Counted from the first letter of the stretch, positions 18,647 through 27,103 are shown. The stretch is DNA of 64,000 bases from JAZKGA01 sp040386235 (GCA_040386235.1 JAZKGA010000001.1:682001-746000), one strand, 5' to 3'. Made by a program: numbers and translations. Notes: generated by a model from the sequence alone, not told the origin.

Positions 18647-19023
18647 TGAGTGCACAAAAATTGAAAATCAAAAAAGGCGATCAAGTGATCGTCACGACAG
18701 GTAAGGACAAGGGTAAAACCGGTGAAGTCCTCAGCGTATTGATCGCGGAACAACGTGTTCTGGTCAAAGGCATCAATGTGGTTAAAAAACACATCAAGCC
18801 TAGCCAGTTAAGCGCCGGCGGCATCGAAAACGTGGAGCGTACAATCCACATTTCGAACGTGGCTCATATTGATCCAAAATCAGGCAACGCGACTCGCGTC
18901 GGTTTCAGCGTCGAAAAAGACGGTACGAAGCAGCGCATCGCGAAGAAATCAGGTCAAGCAATTGCGGCATCCGCAGCGCCGGCATCTGATAAAAAAGCCG
19001 CTGCAAAAAAGAAAGCTAAGTAA
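18646..19023 (+). CDS. rplX: 50S ribosomal protein L24 with Lys/Ala tail
   Basis: L24 is an assembly initiator of the large subunit with a KOW domain (KKGDQVIVTTGKDKGKTGEVL). The core ends near residue 104; the remaining ~20 residues are Ala/Lys-rich (SDKKAAAKKKAK), giving 125 residues instead of ~105. The start codon overlaps the rplN stop. Confidence 0.97.
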   Translation: MSAQKLKIKKGDQVIVTTGKDKGKTGEVLSVLIAEQRVLVKGINVVKKHIKPSQLSAGGIENVERTIHISNVAHIDPKSGNATRVGFSVEKDGTKQRIAKKSGQAIAASAAPASDKKAAAKKKAK

Positions 19024-19035
19024 GGCGAGGGTGCG

Positions 19036-19599
19036 ATGAGCAAGGCACAAACACAATACGAACCACGGTTTAAAACCCGCTATACCAAAGAGATCCGCGC
19101 TGCTTTGAAGGCCAAATACGGCTATCAAAACGACATGGAAATACCTGGTCTGGAAAAGATCGTTATCAATATGGGCGTTGGTGAAGCTACAACCAACCGC
19201 GCGCACATCGACAACGCGGTCAAGGAATTGACCCAAATCGCCGGTCAAAAGCCAGTCATTACCAAGGCACGCAAATCAAACGCGTCTTTCAAGGTACGTG
19301 AACACATGGCGATTGGCTGTAAGGTTACCCTGCGCAGTGCGCGTATGTACGAATTTCTGGATCGCCTGGTGACTATCGCCATGCCGCGTATCCGTGACTT
19401 TCGTGGGATCAATGGTAAAAGCTTTGACGGTCGTGGCAACTATGCCATGGGTCTGAAAGAGCAGATTATTTTCCCGGAAATTAACTACGACAGAGTCGAT
19501 CAAATGCGCGGGATGGATATCATCATCTGCACATCAGCAAGAACAGACGCCGAGGCGAAAGATCTGCTGAAAATGTTCGATATGCCGTTCCGGAATTAG
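19036..19599 (+). CDS. rplE: 50S ribosomal protein L5
   Basis: L5 (187 residues) binds 5S rRNA and contacts the P-site tRNA. LEKIVINMGVGEA, KPVITKARKSNASFKVRE and GRGNYAMGLKEQIIFPEI are diagnostic. Start follows GGCGAGGGTGCG. Standard spc order. Confidence 0.98.
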   Translation: MSKAQTQYEPRFKTRYTKEIRAALKAKYGYQNDMEIPGLEKIVINMGVGEATTNRAHIDNAVKELTQIAGQKPVITKARKSNASFKVREHMAIGCKVTLRSARMYEFLDRLVTIAMPRIRDFRGINGKSFDGRGNYAMGLKEQIIFPEINYDRVDQMRGMDIIICTSARTDAEAKDLLKMFDMPFRN

Positions 19600-19618
19600 G
19601 ATTTAAGGAGACGCCCCC

Positions 19619-19924
19619 ATGGCAAAAGCAAGTTCTGTTAATCGTGATTTGAAACGCCGCAAGTTGGTGAAGCAGTACGCTGCTCGCCGCGCTGCGTTGA
19701 AAGCAACGGCAAGTAATCGTGATTTATTACCGGAAGAGCGCTTCGCCGCTGTCCTGAAATTATCAGATCTGCCGCGCAACAGTGCCAAAACACGCGTTCG
19801 TAATCGCTGCGCCCTGACAGGTCGCCCCCGCGGTAACTTCCGTAAATTTAATCTGTCGCGTAATGCGCTGCGCCTGCTGGCCTCTCGTGGTCAGCTGCCA
19901 GGTGTTACCAAGGCAAGCTGGTAA
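19619..19924 (+). CDS. rpsN: 30S ribosomal protein S14, zinc-free type
   Basis: S14 (101 residues) belongs to the long form without the CxxC zinc ribbon: only one cysteine is present (RNRCALTGRPRG). KLPRNSA-like segment DLPRNSAKTRVRNR and the C-terminal LRLLASRGQLPGVTKASW are typical. Start follows AAGGAGACG. It is coupled closely to rpsH (11 bases). Confidence 0.98.
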   Translation: MAKASSVNRDLKRRKLVKQYAARRAALKATASNRDLLPEERFAAVLKLSDLPRNSAKTRVRNRCALTGRPRGNFRKFNLSRNALRLLASRGQLPGVTKASW

Positions 19925-19935
19925 GGAGTTTTACA

Positions 19936-20334
19936 ATGAGCATGAGTGACCCACTAGGCGATATGCTAGCCCGTATTCGGAACGGCCAACAAGCAGGTAA
20001 ACCTGTTGTTGCTACTCCGTGGTCAAGACTGCGCGAAAATGTTTGCGCTGTTCTGAAATCGGAAGGTTATATTCGCGGTTATGATGTCCAGGATGCGGAC
20101 AACAACAAACGCAACCTGACGATCGAACTGAAATACAGTGATGGCGTAGGTGCCATCCGCGAAATGCGCCGCGTGTCAAAACCCGGTCGCCGCATTTACA
20201 GCTCGGTCTCGGAAATGCCACGCCATTACAATGGTCTGGGTATCACGGTTGTCTCAACACCCAAAGGCGTGATGGCTGACCACGAAGCCCGCACGGCCAA
20301 TGTCGGTGGTGAAGTCCTGTGTCAGGTCTTCTAA
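19936..20334 (+). CDS. rpsH: 30S ribosomal protein S8
   Basis: S8 (132 residues) binds the central domain of 16S rRNA and in E. coli also represses the spc operon. DPLGDMLARIRNGQQAG and the C-terminal PKGVMADHEARTANVGGEVLCQVF are diagnostic. An AAGGAG site precedes the ATG. Confidence 0.98.
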   Translation: MSMSDPLGDMLARIRNGQQAGKPVVATPWSRLRENVCAVLKSEGYIRGYDVQDADNNKRNLTIELKYSDGVGAIREMRRVSKPGRRIYSSVSEMPRHYNGLGITVVSTPKGVMADHEARTANVGGEVLCQVF

Positions 20335-20379
20335 GAACTGCACGGAATATTGAAGAAAGAAATATAAGAGGATTTAACC

Positions 20380-20913
20380 ATGTCACGTATCGGTAAATAT
20401 CCGGTTCCAGTCCCTGCTGGGGTCACCGTCCAGATCAGCGGTCAAGATATCGCGGTCAAGGGCCCGAAAGGGGAAATGAATCGCCGCCTGAACGATAATG
20501 TCGTCGCGACGCAGGAAAATGACACGATCGTGGTTAAGCCACGTTCCGAAAGTCGCCTGGCGCGGGCGCTGTGGGCCACAAGCCGTACAGTCGTCAACAA
20601 CATGGTAACAGGCGTCAGCAAAGGCTTCACCAAGTCCCTGGAAATTAAAGGGGTTGGTTATCGTGCGGCGTTACAGGGGCAAACATTGGTGTTGCAACTG
20701 GGTTACTCACACGAAATTCGTTATGATTTGCCAAAAGGCGTGGCCGTTGCTGTTGAAAAACAGACCGAAGTGTCTGTCACCGGTATTGATAAAGAACTGG
20801 TCGGCCAAGTGGCGGCGGAAATCCGCAGCTATCGCAGCCCTGAGCCTTACAAAGGTAAAGGCGTGCGTTACGTCGGTGAGTACATCGCCATTAAAGAAGG
20901 CAAGAAGAAATAA
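20380..20913 (+). CDS. rplF: 50S ribosomal protein L6
   Basis: L6 (177 residues) has two similar domains near the sarcin-ricin loop. MSRIGKYPV, the repeated VKGPKGEM/KGVGYRA motifs and the C-terminal RSYRSPEPYKGKGVRYVGEYI are all present. Start follows AGAGGATTTAACC. Ordinary. Confidence 0.98.
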   Translation: MSRIGKYPVPVPAGVTVQISGQDIAVKGPKGEMNRRLNDNVVATQENDTIVVKPRSESRLARALWATSRTVVNNMVTGVSKGFTKSLEIKGVGYRAALQGQTLVLQLGYSHEIRYDLPKGVAVAVEKQTEVSVTGIDKELVGQVAAEIRSYRSPEPYKGKGVRYVGEYIAIKEGKKK

Positions 20914-20940
20914 TCGGTAAACGGACCAAAAGAGGCCACC

Positions 20941-21306
20941 ATGAAAATCAAAGAAACCAATGCTGAAAGACGGACACGTCGCGTTCGCGCAAAGCTGAGC
21001 GAGATCAATCGCGCCGGCCTGCCACGCTTAAGCGTTCACCGTTCATCCAAACAGATCTATGCCCAGATCATTGATGACTCCCAGGGTTTGACTCTGGCGG
21101 CTGCATCGACACTGGATGCAGACCTGAAAGGCAAAATTAAAACTGGCGCGAATGTCGGTGCGGCGGAAGCTGTCGGCAAGCTGGTTGCTGCCCGTGCGAA
21201 AAAAGCAGGCGTGTCCAAGGTCATGTTTGACCGTGGCGCATACCTGTACCATGGCCGCGTTAAGGCGCTGGCCGAAGGCGCGCGCTCCGGCGGCTTAGAA
21301 TTTTAA
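20941..21306 (+). CDS. rplR: 50S ribosomal protein L18
   Basis: L18 (121 residues) binds 5S rRNA with L5. LPRLSVHRSSKQIYAQIIDDSQG and the end FDRGAYLYHGRVKALAEGARSGGLEF are diagnostic. ATG at 20941 follows AAGAGGCCACC. Confidence 0.98.
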   Translation: MKIKETNAERRTRRVRAKLSEINRAGLPRLSVHRSSKQIYAQIIDDSQGLTLAAASTLDADLKGKIKTGANVGAAEAVGKLVAARAKKAGVSKVMFDRGAYLYHGRVKALAEGARSGGLEF

Positions 21307-21327
21307 GGATATAGAAAGGCTATAGAT

Positions 21328-21897
21328 ATGGCACGTGAACAAAGAGAACCTCGCGAACGCGAAGAATCAGAACTGGTAGAACGCCTCGTTGGTATTAACC
21401 GCGTGGCCAAAGTGGTCAAAGGCGGCCGCCGTTTCGGTTTTGCAGCATTGGTTGTGGTTGGCGACGGTAAAGGCCGCGTTGGCACAGGTCATGCGAAAGC
21501 GCGTGAAGTGCCTGACGCGATCAAAAAAGCGACAGAACAAGCAAAACGCAAGATGATCCGTGTGCCATTACGTGAAGGCCGGACATTGCACCACGATATT
21601 TCAGGCCGTTCAGGCGCAGGTCGCGTTCACTTACGCTCCGCCCCTGCCGGTACTGGTATTATCGCAGGTGGTCCGATGCGTGCGGTTTTTGAAGCCGTGG
21701 GTATTCAGGATATCGTTGCGAAGTCCATCGGGACCAGCAACCCATACAACATGGTTAACGCAACATTCGAAGCCCTGCAAAACATGCAGTCGCCACGTCT
21801 TGTTGCCGCCCGTCGCAGCAAAAAAGTCAACGTGATCTTGGCAAATACCCGCGACAAAGGTAAATCAGACGAAACTGCAGAAGAAGTTGAAGGTTAA
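21328..21897 (+). CDS. rpsE: 30S ribosomal protein S5
   Basis: S5 (189 residues) contributes to decoding fidelity. The double-stranded RNA-binding fold is seen in VERLVGINRVAKVVKGGRRF, and GDGKGRVGTGHAKAREVPDAI and GTGIIAGGPMRAVFEAVG follow. A short acidic tail ends it. The stop is two bases before the rpmD start. Confidence 0.98.
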   Translation: MAREQREPREREESELVERLVGINRVAKVVKGGRRFGFAALVVVGDGKGRVGTGHAKAREVPDAIKKATEQAKRKMIRVPLREGRTLHHDISGRSGAGRVHLRSAPAGTGIIAGGPMRAVFEAVGIQDIVAKSIGTSNPYNMVNATFEALQNMQSPRLVAARRSKKVNVILANTRDKGKSDETAEEVEG

Positions 21898-21899
21898 TC

Positions 21900-22202
21900 A
21901 TGGCTGATACAAAATCAAAATCACCAGCGAAAAAAGCCGCTCCTGCTAAAGCCCCAGCCAAAACAGCAAAACCTGCTGTTGCTGTGAAAGCTGCACCTAA
22001 GAAAGCACCACAAGCTGTTTTTGAAGGTCAAGTCAAAGTTACCCAGCTGGGGTCACCAATTGGTCGTACCAAGGATCAGGCCGCAACATTGATCGGCCTG
22101 GGGCTGGGCAAACGTCACCGCAGCCGTGTTCTGGCCAATTCGGCAGAAGTACAAGGTATGATCCGTGCCGTTCAGCACCTGATCAAGGTTGAAAAAGCCT
22201 AA
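21900..22202 (+). CDS. rpmD: 50S ribosomal protein L30 with N-terminal Lys/Ala/Pro extension
   Basis: The L30 core starts at about residue 40 (VKVTQLGSPIGRTKDQAATLIGLGL) and ends in IRAVQHLIKVE. The first ~39 residues are a Lys/Ala/Pro-rich extension with repeats such as KKAAPAK and KTAKPAV, giving 100 residues instead of ~60. No start codon lies at the core boundary. The ATG at 21900 sits right after rpsE with GAAGTTGAAGG upstream, so the extension is probably translated. Confidence 0.93.
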   Translation: MADTKSKSPAKKAAPAKAPAKTAKPAVAVKAAPKKAPQAVFEGQVKVTQLGSPIGRTKDQAATLIGLGLGKRHRSRVLANSAEVQGMIRAVQHLIKVEKA

Positions 22203-22236
22203 GCTGAGATAAGAGTTAGACGATACGAGGGATATT

Positions 22237-22782
22237 ATGAAACTGAATGAATTAAAGCCGAATGCCGGCGCAGTAAAAAAGAAAATGCGTGTTGCACGCG
22301 GTATCGGCTCTGGTAAGGGCAAGACCGCAGGTCGCGGGCATAAGGGTCAAAAAGCCCGTACTGGCGTTGCCTTGAAAGGCTTCCAGGGCGGTCAAATGCC
22401 TTTGGTACAACGTCTGGGTAAGCGCGGCTTTACGAATATTTTCGGCAAAGAATACGCAACGATCAATCTGGGTCAGTTGCAAAAAGCCATCGACGCTAAG
22501 CGTTTGAGCGGCACAGCAACAATTGACTACGCCTCACTGAAAGCAGCGAAGCTGATCAGCACGGCAAAAGACGGTCTGAAAATCCTAGGTAACGGCGCAT
22601 TGAAAGCGAAACTGACAATCGTGGCCCAGGCCGCGACGCAATCCGCACAGGATGCTGTCAGCAAATCCGGCGGTAAGCTGGACATTGCCAGCCTGCCAAA
22701 AAAAGTTGCAGCAGAAAAAGCTGAAACGCCTGCTAAGAAGCCAGCTGCTAAAAAAGCGGCACCGGCCAAGCCTACAAAATAA
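22237..22782 (+). CDS. rplO: 50S ribosomal protein L15 with Lys/Ala tail
   Basis: L15 is a late-assembly large-subunit protein. MKLNELKPNAGAVKKKMRVARG, GRGHKGQKARTG and FEGGQMPL-like FQGGQMPLVQRL are diagnostic. The last ~25 residues are Lys/Ala/Pro-rich (KKPAAKKAAPAKP), making it 181 residues against ~145-160. A terminator lies 18 bases downstream, so it closes this transcription unit. Confidence 0.97.
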   Translation: MKLNELKPNAGAVKKKMRVARGIGSGKGKTAGRGHKGQKARTGVALKGFQGGQMPLVQRLGKRGFTNIFGKEYATINLGQLQKAIDAKRLSGTATIDYASLKAAKLISTAKDGLKILGNGALKAKLTIVAQAATQSAQDAVSKSGGKLDIASLPKKVAAEKAETPAKKPAAKKAAPAKPTK

Positions 22783-22800
22783 GCTTTTCACAGCTGACAC

Positions 22801-22827
22801 AAAGCCCGCCATGTGCGGGCTTTTTTT
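22801..22827 (+). terminator. Rho-independent terminator between rplO and secY
   Basis: Nine-base-pair hairpin (AAAGCCCGC / GCGGGCTTT) with a short loop and seven T residues. It lies 93 bases upstream of secY, so secY-adk probably have their own promoter or depend on read-through. Confidence 0.92.
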
Positions 22828-22920
22828 GTTAAAAACATGAAGTTATATGTGCGCTTCAGCTTGTCTTTTTTTGTGCAGACGTTATGACTGGTTATTGCAC
22901 ATATAAAATAAGGATTCATG

Positions 22921-24261
22921 ATGGTCTCTGCTGTTGAACAGATGTCACGTAACGCGAATTGGGGCGCCTTTGCCAAGGCAACGGAACTGCGCCAGCGTAT
23001 TATGTTTGTGATTATCGCCCTGCTGGTTTATCGCCTGGGGACATACATACCTGTCCCCGGGATTGATCCGGTTGTCTGGAATGAGATTTTCAGCCAAAAG
23101 GGCGGTGGTATCCTGGATATGTTCAACCTGTTTTCCGGCGGTGCGTTGGAACGGATGACCATCTTCGCGTTGAACATCATGCCGTATATTTCGGCCTCTA
23201 TTATCGTCCAGCTGGCCACCGCTTTGGTGCCGCAACTTGAGGCGATGAAAAAAGAAGGTGAGCAGGGCCGTGTTAAGATTAACCAGTACACCCGCTTCCT
23301 GACCGTTATTCTGGCGACCATTCAGGCCTATGGCCTGGCCGTTGGGCTTGAGAATTTGCAAGGCACTGGCGGCACAGCCGTGATTGACCCGGGCATGTTC
23401 TTCCGCGTATCGACGGTTATTACGATTGTCGGTGGTACGGTGTTTCTGATGTGGCTGGGGGACCAGATCACCCGACGTGGGATCGGTAACGGCATTTCCT
23501 TAATTATCTTTGCGGGTATTGTCGCCAACATGCCGCGCGCCCTGGGCAGTACGCTGGAACTGGGTCGTCAAGGTCAATTCCATGTGTTTGAACTGCTGGG
23601 CATGGTTTTGCTGGTTGTGGCCGTTATCACGTTGATCGTGTTTGTTGAACGGGCGCAACGCCGGATCGTGGTTCAATATCCTAAACGCCAGGTGGGCAAC
23701 CGCATGGCCATGGGCGATACGAACCACATCCCGATGAAGCTGAATATCGCGGGCGTTATCCCGCCGATCTTTGCGTCATCCTTACTGTTGCTGCCGCTGA
23801 CAATCGCTAACTTTAGTGGTGCTGGCGGGACGGGAATCATTGCCGATATCACCCGTTATCTGCAGCATGGTCAGCCTTTGTACATGCTGGTGTATGGCGC
23901 GCTGATCACGTTCTTCTGCTTCTTCTACACCGCGATTGTTTTCAATCCCGAAGAAAATGCCGAAATGCTGCGTAAGAATGGCGGATTTATCCCTGGTATT
24001 CGTCCGGGTAAATCCACGGCGGATTATTTCGACTTTGTGATGACGCGCGTGACGGTCGTTGGGGCCGCGTATCTGGTCCTGGTCTGTTTGCTGCCGGAAT
24101 TTCTGATTGCCGGGATGGGTATGCCGTTTTACTTTGGTGGGACCAGCCTGCTGATCGTTGTGTCGGTAACGATGGACACGGTTGGCCAGATGCAGTCACA
24201 CATGATCGCCCACCAATATGAAGGCTTGATCCGTAAGGCTAAGCTGAAAGGGAAAATGTAA
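22921..24261 (+). CDS. secY: Protein translocase subunit SecY
   Basis: SecY is the channel of the Sec translocon in the inner membrane. Ten hydrophobic segments are visible. The plug and lateral-gate region follows YIPVPGIDP, and the cytoplasmic loops carry RRGIGNGISLIIFAGIVA and NRMAMGDTNHIPMKLN. Two ATGs are adjacent; 22921 is six bases from AAGGA and is used (446 residues). An A/T-rich TATAAA element (22902-22907) lies just upstream but its -35 partner is not clear. adk follows after two bases. Confidence 0.98.
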   Translation: MVSAVEQMSRNANWGAFAKATELRQRIMFVIIALLVYRLGTYIPVPGIDPVVWNEIFSQKGGGILDMFNLFSGGALERMTIFALNIMPYISASIIVQLATALVPQLEAMKKEGEQGRVKINQYTRFLTVILATIQAYGLAVGLENLQGTGGTAVIDPGMFFRVSTVITIVGGTVFLMWLGDQITRRGIGNGISLIIFAGIVANMPRALGSTLELGRQGQFHVFELLGMVLLVVAVITLIVFVERAQRRIVVQYPKRQVGNRMAMGDTNHIPMKLNIAGVIPPIFASSLLLLPLTIANFSGAGGTGIIADITRYLQHGQPLYMLVYGALITFFCFFYTAIVFNPEENAEMLRKNGGFIPGIRPGKSTADYFDFVMTRVTVVGAAYLVLVCLLPEFLIAGMGMPFYFGGTSLLIVVSVTMDTVGQMQSHMIAHQYEGLIRKAKLKGKM

Positions 24262-24263
24262 GC

Positions 24264-24845
24264 ATGAAGATTGTTTTCTTTGGCCCTCCGGGGGCGGGCA
24301 AGGGGACGCAGGCCAAAATGCTTGAGCAGCATTATGGCCTGAAACAATTATCGTCTGGCGATATGCTGCGGACCGAAATTGCCAATGAAACGGCATTGGG
24401 TTTAAAGGTAAAACAGATTATTGCTGACGGTAAATTGGTGTCTGATGAGATCATCATGGAAATGCTGAAAAACCGTATTGCTCAAGCTGATTGTGCCAAG
24501 GGGTTTGTCCTGGACGGTTTTATCCGTACCCGCGCACAGGCTGAGGCATTGGACCAGATGTTAAGCGCAGCGGGCCAGAAACTGGACGCCGTGTTGATGT
24601 TAGAGGTGGATGATGTGGTCCTGGTGGACCGGATCATCGGCCGCGCCGCCGAAAGCGGCACGATTCGCCCTGACGATAACCCAGATATTTTACGCAAACG
24701 GCTTGAGGTCTATCACAGCCAAACCAAGCCCGTCCTGCCATACTATGAAGCGCAGAATGTGGTGCGTCGCGTGGACGGTATGCAGCCAGTGGGGGATGTA
24801 ACCCGTGATATTGTGGCTGCGTTAAACCTGTCGCCTATTCTTTAG
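24264..24845 (+). CDS. adk: Adenylate kinase, short-LID form
   Basis: Interconverts AMP, ADP and ATP in the cytoplasm. GPPGAGKGTQA at residues 7-17 is the P-loop, LSSGDMLR binds AMP, and RPDDNPDILRKRL is the short LID seen in alphaproteobacteria (193 residues). The conserved FPRT motif reads FIRT here: Ile87 replaces a nearly invariant proline (same number as E. coli Pro87). The codon is a clean ATC and the frame is intact. Transcribed with secY (two-base gap). Confidence 0.97.
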   Translation: MKIVFFGPPGAGKGTQAKMLEQHYGLKQLSSGDMLRTEIANETALGLKVKQIIADGKLVSDEIIMEMLKNRIAQADCAKGFVLDGFIRTRAQAEALDQMLSAAGQKLDAVLMLEVDDVVLVDRIIGRAAESGTIRPDDNPDILRKRLEVYHSQTKPVLPYYEAQNVVRRVDGMQPVGDVTRDIVAALNLSPIL

Positions 24846-24895
24846 GGTGTACGGCCATCGCGGCTGAGGAATGCCCGTATTGTCCAGGGGGTAAG

Positions 24896-24904
24896 TTATC
24901 CACA
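24896..24904 (+). promoter_or_regulatory. Consensus DnaA box upstream of the rpsM promoter
   Basis: TTATCCACA matches the strongest DnaA-binding 9-mer exactly and lies 18 bases upstream of the -35 element of the rpsM promoter. A single such match can occur by chance about once per two windows of this size, so function is unproven. Confidence 0.35.
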
Positions 24905-24922
24905 GGAAAATGTGAAAATGCC

Positions 24923-24950
24923 TTGACGTAGGGGCTGAAATCTATATATT
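24923..24950 (+). promoter_or_regulatory. Putative promoter of rpsM-rpsK-rpoA-rplQ
   Basis: TTGACG (24923-24928) and TATATT (24945-24950) lie 16 bases apart, followed by a leader of ~95 bases before rpsM. The 205-base gap between adk and rpsM otherwise holds only the DnaA-box match. Confidence 0.65.
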
Positions 24951-25050
24951 GCGCGCGTAATCGTAGGTTTATGGCATCATGCCGCCTATGAAAGGTTTAC
25001 GAACCGGGGCGATAGCTAACGGTTCGGCACAAAATCGAAAGAGGAAGAAA

Positions 25051-25431
25051 ATGGCACGTATTGCTGGTGTAAACATCCCCGATAACAAACGGGTTTTAAT
25101 CTCATTAACCTATATTCACGGCCTGGGCGACCATAAGGCAGAACAGATTTGCAAGAACTGCAATATCGACCTGACCCGTCGCATGAAAGATCTGACCGAG
25201 GATGAGCTGAACAACATCCGCAAGGAAATTGAAAACGGCGACTACATGATCGAAGGCGATTTGCGCCGCGAAGTGTCGCTGAACATCAAGCGTCTGATGG
25301 ACATGGCTTGCTTCCGCGGCCTGCGTCACCGCAAAGGCCTGCCTGTGCGCGGCCAGCGGACCAGAACGAATGCGCGTACGCGCAAAGGGCCTGCAAAGCC
25401 TATCGCTGGTAAGAAAATCGTCAAGAAATAA
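25051..25431 (+). CDS. rpsM: 30S ribosomal protein S13
   Basis: S13 (126 residues) touches the P-site tRNA and bridges the subunits. MARIAGVNIPDNKRV and the C-terminal FRGLRHRKGLPVRGQRTRTN are diagnostic. The ATG at 25051 follows AGAGGAAGAAA; an in-frame upstream start would cross the leader and was rejected. First gene of the alpha operon, which lacks rpsD here. Confidence 0.98.
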   Translation: MARIAGVNIPDNKRVLISLTYIHGLGDHKAEQICKNCNIDLTRRMKDLTEDELNNIRKEIENGDYMIEGDLRREVSLNIKRLMDMACFRGLRHRKGLPVRGQRTRTNARTRKGPAKPIAGKKIVKK

Positions 25432-25459
25432 TCAGATACAAAGATAAAGGAGAGGCGCA

Positions 25460-25843
25460 ATGGCACCCCCAATCAAGAAAAAGACAGCCCGCAAGAATAT
25501 CTATTCCGGTAAGGCTCACATTAACTCAACATTCAACAACACGATCATCACGATCACTGATCCACAGGGCAACACGATTGCCTGGTCGTCATGCGGCACG
25601 ATGGGCTTTAAAGGCTCACGTAAATCGACGCCGTACGCGGCCCAGATGGCTGCTGAAGATGCTGGCCGCAAGGCGCAGGATCACGGCGTTCGCGAATTGG
25701 AAGTGAACGTAAAAGGCCCGGGTACAGGCCGCGAAAGCGCGCTGCGTGCCCTGCAATCTGTTGGTTTCACCATTAAGGTTATCCACGATATTACGCCGGT
25801 GCCGCACAACGGTTGCCGTCAACCAAAACGTCGTCGCGTCTAA
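25460..25843 (+). CDS. rpsK: 30S ribosomal protein S11
   Basis: S11 (127 residues) forms the platform of the 30S subunit. HINSTFNNTIITITDPQGN and the C-terminal DITPVPHNGCRQPKRRRV are diagnostic. AAAGGAGAG precedes the ATG. A 99-base gap with two hairpins separates it from rpoA. Confidence 0.98.
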   Translation: MAPPIKKKTARKNIYSGKAHINSTFNNTIITITDPQGNTIAWSSCGTMGFKGSRKSTPYAAQMAAEDAGRKAQDHGVRELEVNVKGPGTGRESALRALQSVGFTIKVIHDITPVPHNGCRQPKRRRV

Positions 25844-25942
25844 GGATACGGTCCTGCCTTTGGGCGGGATGGTTTACTGGCTCAAAGCGGGTAAGACCGC
25901 AGGTCAAACGTTATATAAACATTGAAATAGGAGAGAGCGCAT

Positions 25943-26971
25943 ATGGTTTTGGTGGCAAAGAATTGGTTGGATTTGATTAAACCGAACAAAATCGACGTTC
26001 AAAAATCGGGCGTTAATGTCTTTGCAGGCAAGGTTGTTGTTGATCCCTTGGAACGCGGCCTGGGTTTGACCCTGGGGAATGCGTTGCGTCGGATCCTTTT
26101 ATCTTCGCTGCAAGGTGCAGCGGTTACGACTGTTCAAATCGACGGCGTGGTTCATGAATTCTCGTCCATTGACGGCGTTCGCGAAGACGTTACCGACATC
26201 GTATTGAACATTAAAGCTTTGGCCGTGCGTATGCACGCCGAAGGCCCTAAGAAAATGCGATTGGCTGTTGAAGGTCCATGCGAAGTCACTGCCGGGATGA
26301 TTGAAGCCGGCGCAGACATCGAAATCATGAACCCGGACCTGGTTATTTGCACCTTGGATAAAGGCGCGAAGCTGCGTATCGAAATGACGGTCAACACCGG
26401 CAAAGGTTATCGCCCAGCCAGCCAAAACCGTCCGGAAGAAGCCCCTGTGGGTCTGATCCCGATTGATAGTGTGTTTTCACCGATCCGTAAGGTCAGCTTT
26501 GATGTCGAAGATACCCGCGTGGGTCAAATCACCGACTATGATAAACTGACGCTGTATGTCGAAACCAATGGCGTTATCACGCCTGAAGATGCGGTTGCGT
26601 ACGCAGCCCGTATCTTGCAAGACCAGCTGCAAGTCTTCATCAACTTTGAAGAGCCGAAAACGGCGACTGAAAGCGTGATCGAAGAAAGCCTGCCATTCAA
26701 CCGCAACCTGTTGCGTAAAGTGGATGAACTGGAATTGTCGGTTCGTTCGGCCAACTGCCTGAAGAACGATAACATCATCTATATCGGCGATCTGGTTCAG
26801 AAAACCGAAAGCGATATGCTGCGCACCCCGAATTTTGGCCGTAAATCCCTGAACGAGATCAAAGACGTTCTGGTAAACATGGGCCTGGGTCTGGGTATGC
26901 AGATCGAAGGCTGGCCGCCCGAGAATATTGAGGAACTGGCTAAAAAAGTTGACGATCCATTCAACGCCTAA
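25943..26971 (+). CDS. rpoA: RNA polymerase alpha subunit
   Basis: The alpha dimer starts RNA polymerase assembly and its C-terminal domain binds UP elements and activators. The N-terminal dimerisation domain shows ERGLGLTLGNALRRILLSSL (residues ~35-55). After a linker, the C-terminal domain (from ~250) carries LKNDNIIYIGDL and NFGRKSLNEIKDVL. 342 residues, standard. ATG at 25943 follows AGGAGAGAG. Confidence 0.99.
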   Translation: MVLVAKNWLDLIKPNKIDVQKSGVNVFAGKVVVDPLERGLGLTLGNALRRILLSSLQGAAVTTVQIDGVVHEFSSIDGVREDVTDIVLNIKALAVRMHAEGPKKMRLAVEGPCEVTAGMIEAGADIEIMNPDLVICTLDKGAKLRIEMTVNTGKGYRPASQNRPEEAPVGLIPIDSVFSPIRKVSFDVEDTRVGQITDYDKLTLYVETNGVITPEDAVAYAARILQDQLQVFINFEEPKTATESVIEESLPFNRNLLRKVDELELSVRSANCLKNDNIIYIGDLVQKTESDMLRTPNFGRKSLNEIKDVLVNMGLGLGMQIEGWPPENIEELAKKVDDPFNA

Positions 26972-27103
26972 TCGGCAAAATGGATCATGGGCATGGTGCC
27001 CACCCCGTTTTTTAACGCTGCTGATGCAGGGTGATTGACGGTAATCCCATGACTGATGTTCGCAAGAATACGGTCGCAACTTTGGCTTAAAGGAGAAAAC
27101 GCC

